NCBI GenBank assembly: GCA_937901085.1
Contig: CALCHQ010000071.1
Location: forward strand, 1-26,724
From: an uncultured Verrucomicrobiales bacterium
GTDB lineage: Bacteria; Verrucomicrobiota; Verrucomicrobiia; Verrucomicrobiales; Akkermansiaceae
Direction of reading: 5' to 3'
Length of the DNA: 26,724 nt
In this document: one piece after another, positions 7,261 through 15,000 of the stretch
Layout of the letters: each line of letters starts with the position of its first letter
How positions within the stretch are numbered: the first letter of the stretch is position 1
Notes under the pieces: model-generated
Told to the model about the DNA's origin: nothing
Seen by the model: the letters and a program-made list of their open reading frames with translations, nothing else
Database searches by the model: none
Made by a program: the position numbers and the translations under genes

Positions 7261-8451
7261 TTATTTCTTGGTCGTGGGTGCGGCAATGGCGCCGAAGTAG
7301 TGGGCGCAGCACCACAGGGCACGAGGATGGTGGAAGAAAGACTTCCACATCGAGCCTTTCAGCCCGTTGGTGGTGGTGCCGTCCTGGTTGCAGTAACCGA
7401 ACCATTCGCCGTGTTCTTTGTCCTGGAGGTGTTCGAAAGACCAGTCGTGGATGCGCTGGTGCCATTCGGCGTACTTCTCATCGCCCGTCATGACATAGGC
7501 CAGGCAGGTGCCGATGAGTGCCTCATCGTGCGGCCACCAGAACTTCATGTTGTGCCAGTATTCCTGCACGGGCTTGTTGTATACATCGGTGTAGTAGAGC
7601 AGGCCGCCGTATTTCTTGTCCCAGCCGCGTTCCAGCGCCCAGTCAATCATCTTGCAGCCGATTTCGATGAGCTTCTTGTCGCCGCCGCGGTAGCGGGCTT
7701 CTTCCAGCACAAACCAGCCGCCTTCGATGTCGTGACCGGGGTTGAGGACGCGTTCGTCGAAGTGGTCGATGACGGAGCCGTCGGGGGCAACGTTCTCCAT
7801 GACAGCCTTGATGTCTTCGTGCAGGAAGAGGCGCTGCAGGTCGTCGATGCAGCGGTCAATCCATGCGGTGTAGAAGCCGTCGGTATCACCCAGGTAGCGG
7901 CGGAGTTCCTGCGCCGTGACAATCATAATCATGCGGCAGCCCAGGTTTTCGCCGGGGCGCTTGCCCGTACTCTTGGGGGCCATTTTGCCGGGGGTGAAGT
8001 TGATATCGGCGTAGATGTCGAACCAGTGGCGGGCGCGCTCGGCGCTGTGGGTATCACCGGTGGCACCATAGTGGGCAGCCCAGGCGATGGCGGCAAAGCA
8101 TTCGCTGTAAGCGTAGCGGCGCTTGCGGATGGGGGTGCCGTCTGCCGTCATGTGGAAGTACATGCGGCCATCGGTGGGGTCAACGCATTTTTCTTCCAGG
8201 AATTTGAGTGCGCTTTCGGCGTACTGCATCCATTCCGGGCGTTGCTCAATGCTGTTGTAGCAGGTAAGGAGCATCCAGGCCATGCGGCCCTGTGCCCACA
8301 CGTTCTTGTCGGTGTCTACCAGAGTGCCGTCTGCGGCACAGCAGTGGTAGAGCCCCCCGTTCACTGTGTCCAGTGAACGGGGGAACCAGAACGGTTCTAC
8401 CTCATTGAGCAGCTTGTCTTTGTAGAATTGACCAAGTGCTTTGGTATCCAT
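7261..8451 (-). CDS. N-acylglucosamine 2-epimerase (ManNAc to GlcNAc)
   Basis: 396 residues, the usual length for the AGE family with its (alpha/alpha)6 barrel. Expected active-site elements are visible: WAQGR (52-56), NPGHDIEGGW (237-246, His240 and Glu243), WWPHDE (305-310) and FFHHPRALW (372-380, catalytic His pair region). It would interconvert N-acetylmannosamine and N-acetylglucosamine in the cytoplasm. The family also includes cellobiose epimerases, but the neighbour 21 bases upstream is N-acetylneuraminate lyase, whose product is ManNAc, so the sialic-acid role is favoured. No ManNAc kinase is seen, matching the lyase plus epimerase route known from Bacteroides. A perfect 13-bp inverted repeat lies inside the coding sequence at 8354-8383 (residues 23-33). 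Confidence 0.93.
   Translation of the reverse strand: MDTKALGQFYKDKLLNEVEPFWFPRSLDTVNGGLYHCCAADGTLVDTDKNVWAQGRMAWMLLTCYNSIEQRPEWMQYAESALKFLEEKCVDPTDGRMYFHMTADGTPIRKRRYAYSECFAAIAWAAHYGATGDTHSAERARHWFDIYADINFTPGKMAPKSTGKRPGENLGCRMIMIVTAQELRRYLGDTDGFYTAWIDRCIDDLQRLFLHEDIKAVMENVAPDGSVIDHFDERVLNPGHDIEGGWFVLEEARYRGGDKKLIEIGCKMIDWALERGWDKKYGGLLYYTDVYNKPVQEYWHNMKFWWPHDEALIGTCLAYVMTGDEKYAEWHQRIHDWSFEHLQDKEHGEWFGYCNQDGTTTNGLKGSMWKSFFHHPRALWCCAHYFGAIAAPTTKK
8354..8383 (-). repeat. Perfect 13-bp hairpin inside the epimerase coding sequence
   Basis: Arms CCCCCGTTCACTG (8354-8366) and CAGTGAACGGGGG (8371-8383) with a 4-base loop. It is encoded about 70 bases into the epimerase reading frame and is not followed by a T run on either strand, so it is not an ordinary terminator. 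It may form a stable mRNA stem between nanA and the rest of the operon. Confidence 0.7.
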
Positions 8452-8472
8452 GATGAGGCAGAGGTTGATATT

Positions 8473-9399
8473 TTACTTGTAGATGGCCCAGTCGTAGAAA
8501 CCGATGGCTTTCAGTTCGCTCTTGAGGGCTTCAAGCGTGGCCTTGTCCTGCTTGCCCATGGGAAGGCGGGCCGGCCCGAAGTCAACACCGGTCCATTCGC
8601 TCATGAGGTACTTGCAGCAGCCCATGTAGCCCTTACCGGCGATGATGTTAATCATGGTGACGGAAAGCTGCTGGAGGCGGCGGGCTTCGGCCAGGTCGCC
8701 AGCGTCTACGGCCTTCATGATGTCATCATACAGCTTGGGAGCATAGTTGAAGGAGGAACCTACACCGCCCTTGGCACCGGTGGCGTATGCACCGAGGAAC
8801 CATTCGTCCACACCCCAGGGAATATCGTACTTGCCGCCTTCGTAGTTGAGGGCATCCATGTAGAGGGCCAGGTCGGGGTTGGTGAACTTCACGCCCACGA
8901 AGTTCGGAATCTTCTTGGCGCAGGCTTCAATCATCTTGCAGGGGTTGAAGCCCACGTGGGTCAGTACGGGGATGTCGTAGAAGTAGAAGGGAAGCTCAGG
9001 AGCGCCGGAAGCGGCGATGGCAAGGCTGTCCACCAGCAGGTCGACGCTGCCGGGCTTGAAGTAGCAGGGAGAGTTGCTGGCGGTGCCGACTGCGCCGCAT
9101 TCAGCAGCGTAGGCAGCCAGTTCGCGGCCGTCGTATACGCAGTTGCCGCCGGTGTGGACAATGACATCGATGCCGTACTTCTTGCCAGCTTCGCCCCAGG
9201 CAGCCATGTTTTCCTTGCGTTCCGTCAGCTGCATGTGAGCAGATTCACCCGTGGAGCCGGTGATGAAGACGGACTTGATGCCCTGGCTGGCCAGGAACTT
9301 GGCCTGTGCGTCAACGGCATTGGGGTTGCAGGAGCCATCTGCGTTCATGGGAGTGTGCGTGGCAGCACAGAGGCCGTGGATTTTGAATGAGGTTTCCAT
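8473..9399 (-). CDS. nanA: N-acetylneuraminate lyase
   Basis: 308 residues, the usual length for the DHDPS/NAL TIM-barrel family. It splits N-acetylneuraminate (sialic acid) into ManNAc and pyruvate in the cytoplasm. Visible motifs: GSTGE (48-52) that binds the pyruvate carboxylate, YFYDIP (139-144) with catalytic Tyr141, and GVKFTNPD with Schiff-base Lys171. The start at 9399 (METSFK) is chosen because homology begins there. The in-frame upstream extension to 9735 lies antisense to the upstream lipoprotein gene and encodes low-complexity sequence. There is no clear Shine-Dalgarno; the leader is A-rich. First gene of the operon nanA - epimerase - pseudo-PFK - lipoprotein - PFK. A possible promoter with a small dyad lies at 9457-9486. 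Confidence 0.95.
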   Translation of the reverse strand: METSFKIHGLCAATHTPMNADGSCNPNAVDAQAKFLASQGIKSVFITGSTGESAHMQLTERKENMAAWGEAGKKYGIDVIVHTGGNCVYDGRELAAYAAECGAVGTASNSPCYFKPGSVDLLVDSLAIAASGAPELPFYFYDIPVLTHVGFNPCKMIEACAKKIPNFVGVKFTNPDLALYMDALNYEGGKYDIPWGVDEWFLGAYATGAKGGVGSSFNYAPKLYDDIMKAVDAGDLAEARRLQQLSVTMINIIAGKGYMGCCKYLMSEWTGVDFGPARLPMGKQDKATLEALKSELKAIGFYDWAIYK

Positions 9400-9456
9400 A
9401 GATTGTGTTTGTTTTTGTGTGAGAACGGACGGAACAACAAAAAATTGTCCTGTGCT

Positions 9457-9486
9457 ACTTTTAACGTAAAGTGTGTACTTTTTCAA
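9457..9486 (-). promoter_or_regulatory. Possible nanA operon promoter with dyad over the -10
   Basis: Minus strand: -35 TTGAAA (9481-9486), 17-base spacer, weak -10 TAAAAG (9458-9463). A 5+5 bp dyad (ACTTT, 6 bases, AAAGT; 9457-9472) overlaps the -10 and could be an operator. Both calls are weak; the predicted leader is about 50 bases. Confidence 0.35.
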
Positions 9487-9517
9487 GAATAAACTGCATG
9501 CGGCGGGGATTTTAGGG

Positions 9518-9949
9518 TTACTTTTCGGGTAGAACCCGTCGGAATCGCAGCCGTAGCTCGTTTTCGGGGCGGTTTCTGGCCTTGTTTTTCTGCCGGATGA
9601 AGTCCTGGGCTTCGCGGGGAAGCTTGTCGAAGATGCGGAGGTTGACATCGGCATGGTCATCGTCTTCAAAGCGGATGTCGGCCAGCCAGTTTTCGCCGTT
9701 GCGGGTGATGCCGATGGTGTAGGGCTCATCCTCATCCTGTACCCAGTTGTACTGGAAGCTGGCTTTATAGCGGCCGGCCCTCCAGCGTATGGAGGAATCG
9801 GTCACTTCCACATGACCGAGTTTGTTGATTTCCTGCCATTCACCCTTTACCAGTTCGCGGGGATTGATGAAGCAGCCGGGAAGCAGCAGGGCTATGCTGC
9901 CTGCCAGGGAGCAGAGAATGAGAAGCAGAATGAGTCGGACGCGTGTCAT
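9518..9949 (-). CDS. Small lipoprotein of unknown function
   Basis: 143 residues. A hydrophobic N-terminal signal ends in a lipobox LPGC (Cys26), so it should be a lipid-anchored envelope protein. The rest alternates short polar and aromatic stretches (KGEWQEI, SIRWR, FQYNWVQD, ENWLADIRFEDDD), suggesting an all-beta, lipocalin-like fold, and ends in a basic Arg-rich segment. I recognise no family. It has its own promoter (9960-9987) with the start codon only 10 bases after the -10, so the transcript may be leaderless. No terminator is seen between it and nanA, so read-through into the operon is possible. Confidence 0.75.
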   Translation of the reverse strand: MTRVRLILLLILCSLAGSIALLLPGCFINPRELVKGEWQEINKLGHVEVTDSSIRWRAGRYKASFQYNWVQDEDEPYTIGITRNGENWLADIRFEDDDHADVNLRIFDKLPREAQDFIRQKNKARNRPENELRLRFRRVLPEK

Positions 9950-9959
9950 AACAGCTGAT

Positions 9960-9987
9960 ATTCTAGCATGTTCTGCTTGTTTTGCAA
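9960..9987 (-). promoter_or_regulatory. Promoter of the small lipoprotein gene, nearly leaderless
   Basis: Minus strand: -35 TTGCAA (9982-9987), 16-base spacer, -10 TAGAAT (9960-9965). The ATG (9949) begins 11 bases past the -10, leaving a predicted leader of only a few bases. Confidence 0.55.
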
Positions 9988-10017
9988 TGATGGAGTTCCT
10001 GCCGCCGTCTTTTTTGC

Positions 10018-10692
10018 ATGAAGGAACTGGTGTTGCTCAGACATGGGGAATCGCAATGGAATGCCGAGGGGCGTTTTACCGGCTGGGCCGATGTGCCGCT
10101 CTCGGTGCGCGGCAGGCGGGAATCGGAACTGGCTGGCCGACGGTTGCTGGAGGGCGGCTTTGTGTGCGGAGCGGCGTGTGTGTCGGTGTTGCAGCGTGCC
10201 ATTCACACGCTGAATATTGTGCTGGGGGTGATGGGGTGTTCCTGGGTTCCTGTGTGCAAGGACTGGCGCTTGAATGAGAAGCATTACGGTGCCTTGCAGG
10301 GGCGCAGAAAGCAGGAGGTGGCGCAGGAGATGGGCGAGGAACTGGTGCAGCGCTGGCGGCGTGCTTATGACTGCCCGCCGCCTCCCCTGCCTGCGGGGGA
10401 TGAACATCTGCCGGCCTGGGAGAGCAGGTATGCCGGTATTTCGCCGCAGATTCTGCCAGCCACCGAATCGCTCAAGGATACGCACCGGCGGGTGCGCGCC
10501 TGTTGGGAGGAGGTGTTGCGGCCTCAATTGTATGCAACCGGCGCGCTTCTGGTGGTGGCTCATGGTAACAGTCTGAGAGCCTTGCTAATGCACTTGCGGA
10601 AGCTCAGTCCTGCCGGGGTGGAACAGTTGGAAATACCCACCGCCCATCCACAGCGACTGGTCTTTGATGATGATATGAATCTGCTGCCCTAG
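10018..10692 (+). CDS. gpmA: 2,3-bisphosphoglycerate-dependent phosphoglycerate mutase
   Basis: 224 residues, cytoplasmic glycolytic enzyme interconverting 3- and 2-phosphoglycerate. It carries the phosphohistidine motif LLRHGES (His9), the GpmA-specific RFTGWADVPLS (19-29), SVLQRAIHTL (56-65), LNEKHYGALQG (85-95, Glu87 acid/base), the WRR segment (113-115), ATESLKDT (148-155) and the second catalytic histidine VVAHGNS (His182). Homology starts right at ATG 10018; no Shine-Dalgarno is visible. The C-terminus stops after FDDDMNLLP, about 20 residues shorter than typical dPGM enzymes, which usually continue with a KPIRHYYLG-like tail. This end lies directly against the phage-derived cassette, so truncation at the junction is possible. 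The tail is not needed for the fold. No terminator follows it. Confidence 0.92.
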   Translation: MKELVLLRHGESQWNAEGRFTGWADVPLSVRGRRESELAGRRLLEGGFVCGAACVSVLQRAIHTLNIVLGVMGCSWVPVCKDWRLNEKHYGALQGRRKQEVAQEMGEELVQRWRRAYDCPPPPLPAGDEHLPAWESRYAGISPQILPATESLKDTHRRVRACWEEVLRPQLYATGALLVVAHGNSLRALLMHLRKLSPAGVEQLEIPTAHPQRLVFDDDMNLLP

Positions 10693-10776
10693 CCGGTTCA
10701 TGATTCCGGGCGGAACGATGTACCGGGTGTTCAGAGTTGATTGACCCGCAGCGTTCTGCATGCCATGCTCTGCAAC

Positions 10777-12000
10777 ATGGCAATCCGAATGAAAGAATGG
10801 GGCATGCTCTCCTATCCCCGGCAGAGCGTGCATTTACCGCTGAATGCGTTGAATGACTGGGGAAATACCGGCCGCGTGCTGGGGAAGGGTGTGGCCGATG
10901 CCGGTGCGGGGGCTGTTGACCTGGCTTCTGCCATGTGCAAGGTGCAGCAGGCTGGTCATGAAGCTGATATTGCCGGCGCGCTCGATAAGATTGGCCGGGA
11001 AACAACGGCCGAGCTGATGGACTTGCCGGTGCGTGACTGGGATTACAGCTGGCAGCAGGCTTATGCGCCGCGCGTGCAGGAGCTGCTGGACCAGTACAGC
11101 GGCGATACCCGTGAGCGAGCCCGGCAGTTGAGCAAGGTTTATGGTCAGCGTTATTCGCTGGACGGCCGTCGCCGTATGGAGGTGGAACAAATCCGTCAGT
11201 CCCGCCAGCGCTGGCAGCAACAGGTGGACGCGGCGGTGCAGCAGGGCGATTCGCAGACGGCCCGCGACTGGCTGGAGCAGGGGAGCGGGGTCTTTGTGCC
11301 CGAAGAACAGTTGCCGGCTCAGCTCGACATGGCCGAGAACCGCAGCCTGCATGCCCGCTGGAAGCAGCGCTTGCTGAGCGAACCTCAGGCAGCTCTGGCT
11401 GCCTGGCATGATGAACATGATGAGAAACCCTCCAATGCGGAGGAATTGAGGGCTCTGGAAAGTGAGGTGGAGCAGACCCGCCGCGGGGTGTTGCGCTCTT
11501 TAGCGGCCGAACTGGCTGCCGGGGTAAGCCATGGGCTGGAACCGTCTGCCGCTTCGCTGGAGCAGGCGGTGCAGGCTCGCGTGCTGCTGCCGGAGTATGT
11601 GACCGGGTGGCAGTTGCCCCGGCGCCCGCTGGATGCGGCCGAGGCATGTGACTGGCAGCGCCGCATTGATGAGCGCCAGGAGCAGGACGATGAAGCGTTG
11701 ACGGTGGAAATAGCTCTGGCTCCGCTGCCGCTGGAGGAGCGGCGTTCCTTACTGGAGCGTTTGCAGACTACTGCCGCATTGCCACCGCAGCAGCGTGCTG
11801 CTGTCAGCCGTGGTTTGTGGAATATGTACCGGCAGGGCGGGTTCGGCTGCCCCGGCGATGCCGAGGCGCTGCACGCCTTGTCCCGGTTGCAGGCCGAAGC
11901 GCTGGAACGCCAGCGTACAGGAAAGGAACAGGATTGCTCGCGCTGGCTGACCCAACTGCGCGGCGAAACGGAAAACTGGGTTTGCTACGAAGCTGAATGA
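10777..12000 (+). CDS. Phage-associated Arg/Gln/Glu-rich helical protein, unknown function
   Basis: About 407 residues from the chosen start. The frame is open from a TTG at 10741, with in-frame ATGs at 10765, 10777, 10789 and 10804, none with a clear ribosome-binding site, so the start is uncertain. Homology-like order begins around SYPRQSVHLPLNAL just after 10804. The N-terminal part has a Gly/Ala stretch (GKGVADAGAGAVDLASAM); the rest is very rich in Arg, Gln, Glu, Ala and Leu and reads as long amphipathic helices or coiled coil (about 100-260 and 300-400). I recognise no domain. Its stop overlaps the start of the 1,710-residue gene by 4 bases (ATGA), and a terminase gene follows, so it is probably a virion-internal or tail-core protein by position, comparable to podovirus internal core proteins; this is inference. 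Confidence 0.75.
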   Translation: MAIRMKEWGMLSYPRQSVHLPLNALNDWGNTGRVLGKGVADAGAGAVDLASAMCKVQQAGHEADIAGALDKIGRETTAELMDLPVRDWDYSWQQAYAPRVQELLDQYSGDTRERARQLSKVYGQRYSLDGRRRMEVEQIRQSRQRWQQQVDAAVQQGDSQTARDWLEQGSGVFVPEEQLPAQLDMAENRSLHARWKQRLLSEPQAALAAWHDEHDEKPSNAEELRALESEVEQTRRGVLRSLAAELAAGVSHGLEPSAASLEQAVQARVLLPEYVTGWQLPRRPLDAAEACDWQRRIDERQEQDDEALTVEIALAPLPLEERRSLLERLQTTAALPPQQRAAVSRGLWNMYRQGGFGCPGDAEALHALSRLQAEALERQRTGKEQDCSRWLTQLRGETENWVCYEAE

Positions 12001-15000
12001 CGATGAATACGATGAAAGAAAACGATACTTTGGAATCCCCGGTTCCTCTGCCTTTGGAATCTCTTGCACCGGTGCAGGAGGTGGATTCGGGGAAGGAGTG
12101 GGAAAAGAACCGTTACTGGAATAATCTGCTGACGGGTGACCCCGCCACGGTGCCAGATGAGCTGCGCCGGAAAGCCGGAGCTGGCGCAGCAGATGCGCCG
12201 GAGGAGGAACGCGATTACCGCCTGATGAGCAGTATCAACCGTTCCTGGGTGGTGGATTATAAGAAGATGCAGAAGGAACAGGTGCGCTCTGCCTGGCCGG
12301 ATATCCGCCTGAATCTGGCGCGTGAGCTGGGCGTGCGTGATTCCGAGCCGGAAGTGTATGCGGCGCTTTCGATTCAGCATCAGGATGCCCCTAAACGCCG
12401 CGAAGTGCGCCAGCTGTATGAAGCCAATTTCGTGAAGGGACTGGAGGGAGCCTTGCCGGATGTGCCTGCGGAGGAAGAGTCTGTACCGGAGCCGGGGAAT
12501 GAGGCTGTGCGCCAGGGCGCTGCCCAGCGTGTGCATTACATGCCGCTGGCAGAAAGTATTTCCAGAGCCTGGACGATGCTGAAAGCCGAGGAAACGCAAT
12601 TAATGCCTCTGCCGGAGATGATGCAGTATGCCCCGGATTTGCTGGAGACGGTGGATTCTCTGGCAGAGCTGGATGCCGATGAGCGCGCCCGTGTCTATGC
12701 GGTGGCCCGTTCGCTGGATTCTACCCGTTCGCTGGAGGACAAACCTTCGGGCCTGGGGGCTGCCATGCTGCACAGCGTCCGCAGGGGCGTGGCCGATTTG
12801 CGTTACTCGCTGGTACAGGGGGTGGGGCATGCCGGTGCGGCGCTGACGAAGGCTGCGGCCGAGACGCTGGATAACGATACGCTGCACCGCGGAGCGGCGG
12901 CTCTTGATAAGCGGCTGCAGGTGCTGGATGAAGTGCGCCGTGTTGCCCAGGGTGAGATTTTCCCGATTGACCTGGGTGAGGAGAGTTCGCTGCTGGAGCA
13001 GATGGCGGTGGATGCCGCAGGGGCGGCACCTGGTGCGGCTCTTGCTTTCATGGGTGGGGCTGGTTTCGGTGTTCTGGCCACGAGCGGTGCCGGTGCAGCC
13101 GTAGCTGAAGCACGCCAGCGGGCTCCACAGGGGCGGCAGGAACTGCAGACGGCCGCAGGCATTCTGGGCGGCGCGTTGCAGGCGGGTATCTATGTGGGCA
13201 TGAGCCGCATCGGGGCGAATATGCTCAGCCGCACCATCAGCAATTTTGCCAAGGCACGCCAGGCGGGCATCAAGGGGTATTCGCTCGCTGCGCTGGGGGC
13301 GCTGGGAACGCTGACCGCCGAGAATGCCAAGCTTCTGCTGGCAGGCAAGGCCGCCCATGCCAGCGAACTGGGCATTCAGGAGCTGGCGGCTCGTGTGGAT
13401 AAGGTGGCTTCCAATATCGACTGGGAATCCTTTGGTGATAACTTGGTGGATATTGAAACCAACATGCGCGAAGCTGCCATGAATCTGCCCTTTGTGCTGA
13501 TTGCGGCGGGGCGTGCTGCGCTGCATCATTTCCGCTCACCTTCTGCGGTGCTGGAAAATACACGCCTGCTGGAGGAATGGGGGGTGGATGACGCGACTCG
13601 CGCTCGCATTGCCGGCGAGCCGGATATTCATGTTCAGTCTGATATGCTGCGGGATGCACTACGCAGCAGTAAGCGCTGGAGTGGCCCTAATGCTCTGATG
13701 GATTTCATCCGTTCGCTGAAATTGCTCAATACGGGTGGTAATCTGGATTTCCAGGACGCGAAGATTGCCCGCGACTTCCTGAATATGGAGGCCGATGTGA
13801 CCTCGTTCATGAAACCGACGGTTATTTCCCGCGATCTGAATAATCCTGAGATTCTCCAGGAGATGTACAAGAATGTGTCCGGCAAGAGTAAGGTGCCGCT
13901 CAATGCCGGGAAGAGCGCGCCCTTTCTGCAGCTCTGGGATGAATGGGCACAGCACAGCCACAGCGTGGTTCCCATGAACCATCAGGAAATCAAGAGCCGC
14001 AGTAAGCAGTACATCGAAATCCTGAAGGACAAGAGGAAGGGCGTTCCTTATTATCTGCGCTTGAACGGGTATTACCATCCCTACCGTGGGGAATCGGTGC
14101 GTGTGCTGGCGGCGGACCGCACCCGCGAGGTGGTCAATAACAGTTACCGCCTGTTGATGAATACGGAAACACTCGATAGTCTGGTGCATTCCTATGCAAG
14201 TATTGATGATGCCAGGCGGCATACGGAAAAGACGCGCCGCCTGTATGTGACGGAATTCTGCAGGGCGATGATGCGCTGCGTGAACGGTATGTCGGCAGAG
14301 GAATCCTTCGATAAGTTTGCGGAGGGAATGACGCAGTTCTACCTGAGCCGCAGGCGGGGTGCGCGCCATGCTCCCCTCTGGATGAAACGAACACCGGAGG
14401 ATACCTTCCTGGCAGCAAAGAATCTGGCCTACATCAAGACAAGCCGTCCGAATCAGCAGGATGACCCGCACCTGAAGGAAATTTACCGCAGCATGGTCTC
14501 GGCCCGCGCCTGTGGTGAATCTCTGCTGGAACTGCTGCCCCATAGTGAGGACTTCCAGACCTTGCTTTCCATGGGATTCAAGCCGGAGGATGCCTATGTC
14601 CATCTGCTGCATCGGGAATTCAAGGACCATGTGGATTCCGATATCTGGAATCCGGCCCAGCTGACCCGGACGAAGGCGAATTTGTCCGACAACATGCAGC
14701 GCCTTGCCTCCAGCCGGAAGTATTACGATGATTACCTGGCGCTCAGCGGTTACTCGATGGAATCCACCCCCGATGGCAAGGGCGGTAAGCTGTGCCGTAT
14801 CAAATGTCCGGATGGCCGCTATTCTCCCTGGATGAAGGGCTCCGGCTATGTGGTCAACACCCTTGTGGGTAATGTGCAGACTTCATTCCTGCCCATGGGA
14901 CGGGATATGCTCATGACCTACATGAATGATTCGTACAGAAATGATTTTAATAATAAGCGAGTCTTTGAACGGCGGCACATGTTCCCCTTGTCGATGAAGC

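Noticed and set aside
9400..9735. N-terminal extension of nanA
   Set aside because: The added 112 residues are Ser/Thr/Pro-rich, antisense to the lipoprotein gene and upstream of the likely promoter; lyase homology begins at 9399.
10741..10776. TTG start for the first cassette gene
   Set aside because: TTG without a ribosome-binding site is less likely than one of the following ATGs; kept as an uncertainty in the feature.
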